From the NCBI RefSeq assembly GCF_020379485.1, contig NC_063451.1, positions 23,542,630 to 23,606,629 of the forward strand: 64,000 nucleotides of DNA. Direction: 5' to 3'. Under the pieces are notes generated by a model. That model was not told the DNA's origin and made no database searches. It was given only the letters and a program-made list of their open reading frames with translations. The translations under genes were made by a program, and so were the position numbers. The number at the start of each line of letters is the position of its first letter. Position 1 is the first letter of the stretch. Origin of the DNA: Brassica napus. Taxonomy: Eukaryota > Streptophyta > Magnoliopsida > Brassicales > Brassicaceae. This document shows, piece by piece, positions 25,802 to 36,515 of this stretch.

Positions 25802-26104
25802 TGATAGAACCAAAGGTGTATATTGATAGAACCGCCCAACCTCCCATTCTTGATCTCCACAAACCAGAGACTCAAGCCAATACGATCTTGCTCATCAAGA
25901 GAAGCAAGCTCAAGACTCACCAACTAACCCCCTCACATATTCCTCTTAGGTCCTCTTATATAGTGCGAGGCCCAATAACAACTGTAACAAACTCTATACC
26001 ACACGTGTAACCTTTTATTAAACTCATAACAACTCCTCTCCTCTCTCTACTCTTCATTCTCCTCTCCTCTCTTCCTCCTCACGTACACTCTCTGTAGCAT
26101 ATCA
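25802..26104 (-). repeat. 3' LTR (low-coordinate copy)
   Basis: 303 bp, differing from the other LTR by three substitutions (in the CTCCCAT/CTCCCAC, CTTAGG/CTTGGG and TATACC/TATAGC contexts). It contains a pyrimidine-rich CTCTCC tract near its right edge. Just outside it, on the minus strand, is a short purine tract (GAATGGGGA), a weak polypurine-tract candidate. Confidence 0.95.
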
Positions 26105-26424
26105 ATATCCCCATTCGTAAGATTCAGCTTGTCCTCAAGTGAAAATCCTGGAAACTGATTCTTCAACTCGCCAACCTTCATCCAAGACGTCTCATGGTCC
26201 GGTAAATTCCTCCATTTCAGCAACACCTCCAAATGGCCTGTCTCATTATAACGGGTCTCTAGTATCTCTTCCGGCTCAATCACCAGCTCTGTCTCCATAG
26301 CCTCGAGCAGTACTGTTGTGACCCCAGAATCACCGATCACCGGTTTCAACTGTGACACATGAAAAACCGGGTGAACCCGTGATGTCTCAGGTAACTGCAA
26401 CCGATAAGCAACCTTCCCCACTCG
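26047..26424 (-). pseudogene. Integrase C-terminus plus chromodomain of the retrotransposon, out of frame
   Basis: This minus-strand frame reads GKVAYRLQLP..VHPVFHVSQLK (the GPY/F-region end of integrase) and then EPEEILETRYN..LEVLLKWRNLPDHETSWM, a chromodomain with conserved aromatic positions that in relatives directs insertion towards modified histones. It is separated from the main pol frame by a stop in that frame at 26430-26432 and a single-base frame change just downstream. The frame has no good ATG of its own, so it should be read as the tail of pol. The coding region runs a little way into the LTR. Confidence 0.85.
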
Positions 26425-26429
26425 ACCCG

Positions 26430-29400
26430 TTACACAAATGGGCCATAATATAGCGCAGCAAGCTTCTGAAACAATCGTTTACTCACCGACTGTTGACGAT
26501 ACGGTCTCAACTTCAGGAAAACCTTAGATCCTACCTCAAACTCTAACTCCCTCCTGTGCTTATCTGCATTAGTCTTCATTCTTTCTTGAGCTCGTAACAG
26601 ATTTTCTTTAATGGAACTCAAGAACTTCTCTCTTTCCAACAACATCGCCTCTACTTCAAAGTTTTGCGTCGCACCCATCTCATAGTTCAACAAAGAAGGT
26701 GGTTCTCTCCCATAAACTAGCTGAAACGGCGTACACTTCAAAGCTGTGTGATACGAAGTATTGTACCACAACTCCGCCCAGGGAATGAATTTGGACCACG
26801 TCTTCGGGTGAGTTGAAGCAAAGCACCTTAAAAATGTCTCCAAACATCTGTTGAGAACTTCCGTTTGCCCATCAGATTGAGGATGAAAGGCTGTGCTAAA
26901 TCGTAAACGTGTCCCTGACATTCGAAAACACTCCTTCCAAAACGAACTCAAAAAGATCTTATCTCTGTCTGAAATGATCGATTTTGGATATCCATGTAAG
27001 CGGATCACTTCTTTAACAAACTTCTGAGCGATGTCAATGGCTGTGAACGGATGTTTCAGCGTAATGAAATGACCATATTTGCTCAAACGATCGACCACCA
27101 CCAAGATTACATTGACGCCGTTTGAAGTTGGTAATCCTTCAATGAAATCCATAGCCACATCCTCCCAAATCTTTACCGGTAAATCAATAGGTTGAAGCAA
27201 CCCTGCTGGTGATAATGTTGAATACTTGTGTGATTGACACACCATACAAGCAGCCACATAGTCCTGAATTCGCTTTCTCATCTTGGACCAATAGAAGATT
27301 GCTTTAACCCTTTGCAATGTCCGCAACACCCCTGCGTGACCGCCTAACATACTGTCATGACATTCCCTCAAAATCAGCGGTATCTGTTTAGAGTTTGCCG
27401 GAATAACCAACTTGTTCTTATACATCAAACAGCCACTGACAATCACAAACCCACTCTTCACGTCCTTCCCCTCCTGCAACTTCAACAACACCTCCTGTAT
27501 CTCCTTATCCTCATCAATTTCCTGATATAAATGCTGAAGTTGTAAGTAAGATGGAACTGTCAACGCCAACAACTCCGCAGATTGTATTGTCACCGCTGAG
27601 TAATCAATGCGAGATAGGCCATCAGCTACCTTGTTTTCACTCCCCACCTTGTACTCAATGTCAAACTCATACCCCAAAATTCGTGTTAACCACCTTTGAT
27701 AATCCAAAGTGATTTCTCGCTGCTCCAGTAAATATTTCAGACTCTGCTGATCAGTTCTCACAAGAAATCTTCTCCCCAACAAATAATGTCGCCATTTCTG
27801 TATAGACATCACAATAGCCATCAACTCCCGCTCATATATGGGCTTCTGCTGCTCTTTCTGAGTCAACCCGCGACTAAAAAATGATATCGGATGATTGTCC
27901 TGCATGAGCACTGCGCCTAACCCGAATCCCGGCGCGTCAGACTCCACGATAAACAGCTTGTTGAAGTCCTGTAGAGCCAGTACCGGAGCTGAAACCATAG
28001 CCTCCTTCAACGTCACAAATGCTGTTTCCGCAAACTTAGACCAATCGAACTGATCCTTCTTCAACAGCTCTGTTAATGGCTTTGCTATAGACCCATATGC
28101 TTGCACAAATTTCCTGTAATACCCCGTCAGACCAAGGAATCCTCTCAAATCCTTCACCGTCTTCGGAATAGGCCATTTCACCACTGCTTCAATCTTACTT
28201 CCATCCGTAGACACTCCTAAGCTGGATATTATATGGCCTAAATACTCAACCTTTTCTTGAGCAAAAGCACATTTCTTTTTATTTGCGAACAATTTCTGCT
28301 CCCCAAACACTTCTAACACCAACTTAAGATGTTCCACATGCTCTTCCAATGAATTGCTATAAATGAGAATGTCGTCGAAGAAGACCAAGACAAAACGTCT
28401 CAGAAATTTTCGAAACAAATCATTCATTAGCGCTTGAAACGTCGACGGTGCATTTGTCAACCCAAATGGCATTACGAGAAACTCGAAATGACCATCGTGC
28501 GTTCTGAAAGCTGTCTTCTCAATATCCTTCTCAGTCATCCTTATCTGATGATACCCAGCTCTCAGATCTAACTTCGAAAATAACTTTGCTCCATGTAACT
28601 CATCTAGCAACTGGTCGATCATAGGTATCGGATATTTATCTGCAACGGTTGCTCTGTTCAAAGCCCTGTAGTCTACACAAAATCTGTGTGAGTTATCCTT
28701 CTTCTTTACTAAAAGGACTGGGCTTGAATACGGACTCTGACTCGGTCGCACCAACCCTTCTTCCAACACCTCCTGTACTAACTTCTCCATGGCCTCTTTG
28801 TGCGCATGAGGGTATCGATAGGGCCTCACGCTAATAAGCTGAGAGTTTGGTTGTAGAGTAATAGAATGTTCTCTGCCTCTCATTGGCGGTAAGCCTTTTG
28901 GTTTCTGGAACACTTCCTCATATTGCTTCAATGTCTGCTCAACGATCGTCGGTAACTGCTCCCCTACGCCCTCCGTAATCTCCATATTAAGCATTCCCTT
29001 CTTCGCTTCTGTCCTCACGCTATTGGATAGAGTTTTTAATGACATGTTCTGCGCATGTAACGATGGATCTCCCTTCAATGTCACCATCTTCCCTTGATAA
29101 TAGAAAGACCATTCGTTGTTCTCCCAATCCACATTGCACTTGCCCAATGTCCGCAACCACTGTACTCCCAATATAACATCTACATTGCCCAACTCCAGTA
29201 CTATAAAATCATCTGTGAATGACATCTCCGGTAACACCACCTGCACACCCTGACAGACACCTGTTCCCTGCACCGATACACCCGTTCCCAACAGCACATT
29301 TAGGTTGTCATACCTAGTAGCTGTGAGTTTGATCTTTTGAACTGCTGCCAGTGAGATAAAGTTGTGTGTTTCGCCGCTATCGATCATCACTACCACGCTG

Positions 29401-29668
29401 TTCTTCTTAATCAATCCCCTGAGTTTTGTTGTCGTCGGAGAAGATAACCCCAAAAACGAACTGAAAGACAATCCCATCATTGAAGCCTCTGTACCTTCTA
29501 CTTCCTCCTCAACCTCTATCAATGACTGATCCAATATCTCCATTTCCAAACCATTAACCACCGTAAGCACTTGTAAGGCTCGATTTGAACACCAATGTTG
29601 TCGTGACCACTTTTCATCACATGTAAAGCACAATCCCAATCGTTTCTTCTCTGCAATTTGCGCTTCAG
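26430..29668 (-). pseudogene. Retrotransposon zinc knuckle, protease, RT, RNase H, integrase
   Basis: Domains in order over about 1,070 residues: CCHC-type knuckle ([14 protein letters not shown]) at the start; aspartic protease with DSG ([12 protein letters not shown], about residue 85); reverse transcriptase with the catalytic FFDD ([11 protein letters not shown]) in place of the commoner YxDD; RNase H with [15 protein letters not shown] and YERELMAI; integrase with the HHCC zinc finger ([17 protein letters not shown]) and the DDE triad ([25 protein letters not shown]). The knuckle belongs at the end of gag, yet here it is in the pol frame while the preceding gag frame stops at 29669-29671. 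The gag-pol junction is therefore probably frame-shifted, not naturally two-frame. Confidence 0.9.
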
Positions 29669-30691
29669 TTAAACGTAGCTGTGGTCTCTGATTACTTGTT
29701 TCGCCTTGTTTAACTTGCGGAGGTTTAGGTGTCCAACCTGAACTGCTTTTAGAGGACGTAAACGACTTAGTAAACGTTCCTTTCTGACCTGCCTTTGCGT
29801 CTTGTTGCCGCTCCCGAAAACAACTCGATACAGTACACTGTCTTCCATCTCATACGCTGTCGATATCATCTCCTCCAAATCAACAGGCTTACACATATTA
29901 ACCACTTCTCTCATCTCAGCCTTCAGACCATTCATGAATATCCCTTCCAGTTGACGATCAGTTAACCCTGTAACTTGTGTTGAGAGATCTTCAAAAGTGT
30001 GAATGTATTGTGCTACCGAGCCTGTCTGTGTTACCGCAAAGAACGGCTGACTGGGATCTCTGAACTTTTCTTTACTGAACCTCGTTATCATCTTTTCTTT
30101 AAACTCCATCCAACTTTGAAAGGTTCTTCTATGCATCTCACTGTTGAACCAGCTTAATACATCTCCCGCTAAGCTCACAGATACAACCTCCAGCTTCGTT
30201 CTTTCATCAAAACCTCCAATCCGAAAAAATCTTTCCGCTAAAGCAAACCAACCATAAGGATCCGTACCATCAAAGATTGGTAACTCTACTCTCTTCAACA
30301 TACGTTCCCTACTCCCCACAATCGAGTTCCGATCTCTCATTTCATCCATTCGCACGCTACGGCCAGGTTCCATATTCGAGTGATGTACCTGATAATTCGG
30401 ATGGCGATACGGAGGTGGCGAATCGTCGGGAACCTCGATGCTCTTCGACAGTTTCTTCTCCAAACGCGCACACATCTTCTCATAGCACTCGTCAATCTTC
30501 GCCTCCAACGAAGCCTCGATTCGCGACTCCATTGCTTTCGCGTTTTTCTCCAACTCGCAAAACGAATCCGCAAATCGACGATTCGTCGCGATCTGAGATG
30601 CCGTATGCTCCTGAAGTGTCGACGCTAGACCGTCCAAGGTTATCGGCAGCTCCGATTGCGAATCTCCGCCATCTCTCGTCTTCTTCGTCAT
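29669..30691 (-). pseudogene. Retrotransposon gag (capsid region), frame-broken at its C-terminus
   Basis: About 340 residues from ATG 30691. The N-terminus is charged with coiled-coil potential, followed by a capsid-like region: RVELPIFDGTDPYGWFALAE, LSWFNSEMHRRTFQSW and VAQYIHTFEDLSTQV. The last 50 residues (after SVLYRVVFG) do not look like gag. The expected Lys/Ser/Thr-rich linker leading to the zinc knuckle is found in the neighbouring frame, placing a single-base indel near 29815. In related elements gag and pol form one frame. Confidence 0.8.
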
Positions 30692-30722
30692 CGCGCGCGA
30701 TTGTCGCGAAGTCTCGATCCAG

Positions 30723-30740
30723 AACGCTCACGACGCACCA
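30723..30740 (-). other. Primer-binding site candidate
   Basis: Three bases inside the 5' LTR (minus-strand sense) is TGGTGCGTCGTGAGCGTT. TGG at this position is the hallmark of a tRNA primer-binding site (complement of the 3' CCA). It is not the common initiator-Met type (TGGTATCAGAGC). I cannot name the tRNA without a search. Confidence 0.55.
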
Positions 30741-30743
30741 ATT

Positions 30744-31046
30744 TGATAGAACCAAAGGTGTATATTGATAGAACCGCCCAACCTCCCACTCTTGATCTCC
30801 ACAAACCAGAGACTCAAGCCAATACGATCTTGCTCATCAAGAGAAGCAAGCTCAAGACTCACCAACTAACCCCCTCACATATTCCTCTTGGGTCCTCTTA
30901 TATAGTGCGAGGCCCAATAACAACTGTAACAAACTCTATAGCACACGTGTAACCTTTTATTAAACTCATAACAACTCCTCTCCTCTCTCTACTCTTCATT
31001 CTCCTCTCCTCTCTTCCTCCTCACGTACACTCTCTGTAGCATATCA
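30744..31046 (-). repeat. 5' LTR (high-coordinate copy)
   Basis: 303 bp, 99% identical to the low-coordinate LTR. On the minus strand it is the upstream LTR and should hold the promoter; a GGCCTCGCACTATATAAGAGG segment (plus-strand 30894-30914) includes a TATATAA box on that strand. Confidence 0.95.
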
Positions 31047-31051
31047 TGGTC
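31047..31051. repeat. Target-site duplication TGGTC (right)
   Basis: Directly follows the right LTR and matches 25797-25801. Confidence 0.95.
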
Positions 31052-31105
31052 TTACATGAAGAAACGTGGATCCACAAAGGAGAAGGTTGGTTTGTGTAAC
31101 TAGAA
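31052..31105 (+). pseudogene. Unidentified coding-like sequence, right part
   Basis: It continues the frame interrupted at 25796 (LHEETWIHKGEGWFV, then a stop near 31100). See the left part for the argument. The following 31110-32400 shows no gene I can support; its open frames do not resemble known families. Confidence 0.4.
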
Positions 31106-32399
31106 CAAGAGTAACTAGTTATTTATTAATGCAAGAAGGAGAGATAGATACCTAGAACTGAGAAACTATGACTTCCAACCGAAGCAACCTTTTCTCATTA
31201 TTCCTCTTTCGCCTTCTTCTAGCCTCCAGAAAACTCCCAAGCCCTCAGCATTGATGGTGTTCTCCTGCTATCTTTTCAAATACTCTTATCCTTCAGTGAT
31301 TCTCTCTCTCTTTGTTGTACGCAACTGAAACTATGATGATGAAACATCATGCTTTGTGGACAGGTATCACGTGTTCAGATCTTGGGCAGCCCAACACACA
31401 CAAGACATGTTAACAGTAACAAGATTGGTAGTCCCCAGCAAACACCTTCTTGGCAAAGAACTCCTTTTCAGGTGATGTTTTGAAGCAGTACAAGTTCTTG
31501 ATCTTTCTTCAAATCTTCTGAACGGCTCTTTTCCTCGGGGTCTAGGAGGGCGAAGCTTGCATTATCACAGAACAAAGTCTCAGGCGTGATTTCCTCAAAG
31601 TTTTGCAGAAAAGCTTCCATCAAACGTCACAGTCGATATCTCCTTCAACGACCAGAAGGCCGAGTCTGTTAATCCGGGAAGCCATTAAAGACCCTTTGCT
31701 CAATGCCTTGAAACCCAAATACTTTTACCAAGTCAGAAAACGCAGAACATCCCCGGAATCACTAACCAACACTCTGCTTCTTCATAAAGAGTCTGGACAA
31801 AACAAAAGCGAAGCCAAGAAAATCGCGGAGAGGTCAAAGTCTCAGAGTCACCAGATGCAAACCGTTCAATCGAACATACGGTGGTTGACTGAAACAGAAC
31901 TCTCGGCGGGACCAGACACACCTTTGGCGGTGAAACTTTCCTTTTTTTTAAATTTGTTAATCTTTTCCTTTTATTCTTTTTTGTGCAACTATTTGTTTTT
32001 TCTTTTATTTTGAAAAAGGCAGTTTTGCCTGCTTATCCTAGCTTTCTTAGCTAATACATCAACACAAGACAGAAGGTTCCTGGGTACATAAAAGAAAATA
32101 TAATTGTGAGAGCTTGATAAAGCTTGTATGTCCCGTATCATAGAGAAGGCCTCTGTTCTACGAGATGTTGTGATGTTTTTTTCAGTGTAGCACTGAGTTA
32201 ACTCATCAATAAGTGACTAATAATTAAATGGTTTGTGTATTTTTGTGTCGACTTATAATCCCGCAAGTTTAACAAATTTAATCACATTGCATATCTCTCA
32301 TTATGCAACATTTAGGAACATTTCTTTTTGAATTTATCAGTTCCTAAATCAACACTTTCCCAGAACACATGAAATCGATGTCCTACATGTTGGAATACC

Positions 32400-33800
32400 A
32401 GAATCATATCAATGGTATCAACCTTGTTACTAAAACAAAATCATAAGGTTAGAGGTTCTACCTGAGACAGTGCAGCTATGACAAACTCATTAAGCTCGGA
32501 TATGGTCAGATTCTCAACCGTGGCATATCCTTTCAGAAGCGGAGCTACTGACTGAAGCCCAGTGTCTGTGGATACCAACAGGTGCATTTTAACAATGTCT
32601 TCGTCACATTAGTATATGAATGAATGCATACACAATCACCATGCTACTTACTTGTAGAAGAGGACCTCTCCTAACATTAGTCTCCTTATCGAAATAAATG
32701 TGTGTTCCTGAAGTTGCATTAAGGAACAAACGGCCTGCATGAAAAAGTTCGACAAAGGTACTATAGATTAATAGATTAATAGTCACTTTTCAATAGTATT
32801 GAAGAAAATATGACATAGGAGCAAATGTTACCTTAGTAAGTTTAGCATACTAATGTATTCAATACTAGTGATAACGCAACTGACTAGTATAAACATTGGA
32901 GAGTCGATGAACAATTTTCATGAACAACGGTTTGTATTCATCATTACACCATTTAATGGGTAATGAATGCATACCTTGATAGGAAGAGATTGGTCGTAGA
33001 TTATTATTTGGTTTAATCCTTGTTAATATCTCTAGTTTGAACATGAGTTTTGTGAACATAAAGCAATCTGAACATGAGTTTAAGAACATAATTACCTTTG
33101 AATCCAGTAAGAGCATATCAAGAGACATCAGTTCCCCTCCACTCGGACATTTCTGGCTTTCCAGAACCTGAGCAACGGCACTTGGACGGTGGAGGAGCTC
33201 AGATCAGAAAGGAAGATTGATGAGTTGGCCATTTCACAGGTATTATATAGATTAGTGTTTTCACAGATTGAGAAGATGATGTTCAAGTGAAGAAAGCTAA
33301 CCTTTTTATAGGTGTAGTTCAGAGGTATAACTCACAATTAAAGTCAGATCGTGGTTCACGTCGCCTATGGAGTTAATAAGGTGATAAATGCGATGAATAA
33401 CTCGGAACGTTTCGGATTATTAGAAGAGAAGGCTATAAGACGCGATTGGACTATTGGAGACAAACAAAGAGATTCTGCAACTCGATTTCAGTAATCCAAT
33501 TACTCGAGGCGCCATTGATGCTGACAGATAACAGAGAAAAAAAATTTAGATACCAGGCGTTAGAAGAAGAAGAAGAAGACCCTAGTTACGGCGTGGTAAG
33601 CGATGAGGACTAAAGAGTATTGTTTTGGGCATTAATTCTTAACATAAACAGAAAGCCCACAAATTTTTACTACTTTCTATAAATGAAATGACGCGTTTTG
33701 AATAACGGACACGTCACGCTGTTTCCTTATCCGAATTTCCTAGCTGGAATCCTAGGTGGAGGGCGTAGGAAGGATTCAAACTCTATTTTATATAATTAGA
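32400..33800 (-). mobile_element. Helitron H7, 5' terminus at 33800; left end uncertain
   Basis: The minus-strand 5' terminus reads TCTAATTATATAAAATAGAG from 33800, followed by the family pattern (CCTCCACCTAGGATTCCAGC and a GACACGTC-like motif, plus-strand about 33700-33760). The base after the terminus is T. The element carries the RPA-like remnant. Its 3' end was not located; it could be the 18324 end, with the region between containing later insertions. Confidence 0.55.
32440..33235 (-). pseudogene. RPA1-like gene remnant in a Helitron
   Basis: Minus-strand pieces in order: an ATG at 33231 opening MANSSIFLSDLSSS and continuing VPLLRFWKARNVRVEG, then, after a frame change, LMSLDMLLLDSK (about 33130-33085). 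Next come RLFLNATSGTHIYFDKET (about 32740-32690) and SVAPLLKGYATVENLTISEL (about 32555-32470). These match the start of the first OB fold and the end of the second OB fold plus linker of Helitron RPA70-like proteins. The exons between are missing, so the gene is deleted internally as well as frame-shifted. Confidence 0.6.
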
Positions 33801-33836
33801 TAAGTAGCTAGATAAGTATCTAGATAAGTAGTGTTA
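33797..33836. repeat. Short tandem repeat (TAGATAAGTA)n
   Basis: About three and a half units of TAGATAAGTA/TAGATAAGTAGC straddle the H7 5' terminus, with a further partial copy near 33850. Probably slippage at the insertion junction. Confidence 0.6.
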
Positions 33837-34884
33837 CAAAAAAAAAGATAAATAGCTAGATAATTATAAAATGACTTTTAATTATTTATTGTTTTTTGTC
33901 TTATGAATTTCAATTAACTCAATTTCTTACAATAAAATTTTCCGTTGATTTATTTATTGAATGAAACTTGTGTAACTTAAAATCATGCATGCGTTTAAGC
34001 TGAATCGAATCTAAACTAAACCGAAGTAAATCCGGTTATGTAATGTCGTTTTTCTTTGAAACAAAAGGCTCAAAAGAAAAGATCCAATGGAAATTGAACG
34101 CATTGCTTCCTGTCTATTTCCCTTTTAAGTTTAAAATTTGTATCTCATATCTCACCAACATGCATGTCTCTACGCGTGTATGGCACTTCCATTCATGTTA
34201 ATTCCCAATAACTAATTAAAAAATAAAATAAAAACCTTTGATTGCTTCCCTTATCTTCTTATGATTCATTCGGAACAATCTTTGCTTTGATAATATCTAT
34301 ATTTCTTTGGACAAAAAAAACTACATTTCTCTCTTGATCGAGTCATAGCGGAATTGAGAAACCGATCTGATTTACTCGCCACCGCTTAAACTCTGGAATA
34401 TTTTTATTAATTGGCTCGATTTTCTTTTTTAACCTTTTCAGTGTTGTTGTTCATCATCATCTTACCTCTGTCTCTTCATACTCTGCAAAACTCATCGCCA
34501 ATAATTTTAAACTCTTGAATGTTATTGAGTTACCGGAGGTGGCGGCGAAATGAACCATCACCGTTGATATCGCCTCCAACCAAGGCGAAGTCAGTAGCAT
34601 CCAGAAACTCACGGTACGCTCCTTCTTTTCTTTCTCGTTTCCAAAGTTTCAGTCTTTACAAATGTTTTCATTATAGTGGCTATCTCTATGTATTTGGGCT
34701 ATATCACGGTGTGAACAAAATGCCCACTAAACCGTAAACAATTATGAAACGCAGCAGCCTACATCAAAATTTAATGAAACGATGAGTTTTAGAAAAAGAA
34801 AACAGGTGTCGCACTCACAATCAACGACTTTATGACGTGGCGCAACAGGAGGGAGGCAAACATTTATATATATATATATATAGA
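33837..34884 (-). mobile_element. Helitron H8, 5' terminus at 34884
   Basis: The minus-strand 5' terminus reads TCTATATATATATATATAAATG from 34884, followed by GCCTCCCTCCTGTTGCGCCACG and a CACAGGTGTC-like motif on plus (about 34800). The base after it is T (34885). The 3' end is not clear. Inside, 34500-34740 has a short plus-strand open frame without family resemblance. Confidence 0.5.
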
Positions 34885-35174
34885 TCTGTTCTTAAAAAAA
34901 AAAGAATACAATTAGTGCATTAACAATTATCATTATTTTTATTAAACTCTAGTCTCTTTATTTTTCCTCAAAATGGATCACCATTCAAATTGTTAGCATT
35001 GGGTAAACTCATTGTTTTTAGTTTCACGATTTTTAATTAGAAACGTTCCAAATGGTTGATTTTTTCCGGCAAAGGGTTAAACGACCATAAGAGTTTTTTT
35101 TTTTTTTGGTCAACGACCATAAGAGTTAATGAAAGCAATGTAAACTAAACATACTATTAGGCATTCATATGTCA

Positions 35175-36341
35175 ATAATTGTTTTCGTATATTGAATTTG
35201 AGAAGCGCATAAGACCAGAGGTTATCGCAGCAAATGAGATAGGTTCATTAGATGAAACCAAAGAATCACTTCAAGAGTCCTGCTTCCTCTTTGGACCACC
35301 TGGTACCGGGAAAACGATGATTGCAAAAGCCATTGCAAACGAAGCTGGAGCTAGTTTTATAAACGTGTCCATGTTCACAATCACTTCAAAATGGTTTGGA
35401 GAAGATGAGAAGAATGTGAGAGCTTTGTTCACCTTAGCAGCCAAAGTGTCTGCAACTATTATATTTGTGGATGAAGTGGATAGCATGTTGGGGCAGAGGA
35501 CAAGAGTTGGAGAGCATGAAGCTATGAGTAAGATTAAAAACGAGTTCATGACACATTGGGATGGGCTTATGTCGAATTAAGGTGATCGGATTCTTGTTCT
35601 TGCAGCAACAAATAGGCCGATATAGATGAAGCCATCATTAGGAGGTCTGAGAGAAGGTAAGTGGAACTTATACTCCTTTCACTTGAAACTTTGAGGCTGA
35701 GTTGTACTAAGTTTCAGCTTATGGTTTTGTTTTTGTTGTGAGACAGAATCATGGTTGGTCTTCCACCGGTTGAGAGCGGAGAGAAGATCTTGAGAACTTT
35801 ATTTTCAAAAGAGCAAACAGAGAACCTTGATTCTTGCGCAGATGACAGATGGTTATAGTGGAAGTGATCTAAAGGTTTGACACTACTCTCATCAAGCTTT
35901 ACTAGACACCTGAATCTTCACTTTATGAACTCATTGTGAACCATTTATGCAAACAGAACTTTTGTACAACAGCTGCATATCGACCGGTGAGGGAGCTGAT
36001 AAAGCATTGAGTGCTTGAAAAGGTGAGAACTTTCCCTTCTGTCCCCACTCTCTCTCTCTCACTCACTCTCTAGCGGTTGAATGAATGTTTCTCATAAAAC
36101 TCAGGAGAGGAAGCAGAGAAGAGTAGTGAAGAGGGGTTTGAAGCAAAAGAAGAAGCAACAGAGGAGAGTCATAACGTTGAGAGCTCTGAGCATGGAAGAC
36201 ATGAGAATAGCTAAAAGCCAGGTAAGTTAAGGCAACTTAGTTGTGTTTGATGATCTTGTCACAACAAAACTTACTGATTTGCATTTGCAGGTTGCTGCTA
36301 GTTCTGCAGGAGCAGGGATGAATGAACTGAAGCAGTAAGGA
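35175..36341 (+). pseudogene. AAA-ATPase gene remnant (At4g28000/At1g64110-like) with exon-intron structure
   Basis: The plus strand carries EFEKRIRPEVIAANEIGSLDE, Walker A FGPPGTGKTMIAKAIANEAG, SKWFGEDEKNVRALF, Walker B TIIFVDEVDS and EAMSKIKNEF, i.e. the AAA core of the plant MSP1/ATAD1-like family. Later exons follow with GT..AG introns: MVGLPPVESGEKIL (about 35750), TDGYSGSDLK (about 35850), TTAAYRPVRELI (about 35960), ITLRALSMEDMRIAKSQ (about 36170) and AGAGMNELKQ (36310-36338). Defects: the segment between SLDETKESLQE and FGPPGTGKT lacks roughly 25-30 residues normal for the family; there are stops at 35578-35580 and 35623-35625, a frame change there, and the long N-terminal half is absent. 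Retained introns show it is a decayed genomic copy, not a retrocopy. Confidence 0.85.
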
Positions 36342-36515
36342 GGCTCCAGGAAGAAGGAACAGCTTTTTCTTCTTATTTCCTCTAATACACCAATCTTCTC
36401 CTATTTACATCTTCAACAAAAGTTTTCATGTATATGAATCACTGATTAGTATTGTCATATGAAACATTAATTCCAGAGATTTTGTAAATAAAACATTAAT
36501 TTCATTGAACGAAGA

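Larger units (their letters stand above)
25802..31046 (-). mobile_element. Complete Ty3/gypsy chromodomain LTR retrotransposon
   Basis: The 5,245 bp element has two 303 bp LTRs (25802-26104 and 30744-31046), TG..CA ends (TGATA/TATCA) and a 5 bp TSD. The coding strand is minus: gag (from 30691), zinc knuckle, protease, reverse transcriptase, RNase H, integrase and a C-terminal chromodomain, the order that defines chromoviruses of the Ty3/gypsy group. The LTRs differ at only 3 of 303 positions (about 1%), which at 1.3-1.5e-8 substitutions per site per year gives roughly 0.3-0.4 Myr. Despite this youth the coding region carries two apparent frame breaks (near 29815 and near 26430), so this copy is probably not autonomous. 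Confidence 0.95.

Noticed and set aside
30277..30768. Plus-strand frame of 163 codons
   Set aside because: Antisense shadow of retrotransposon gag.
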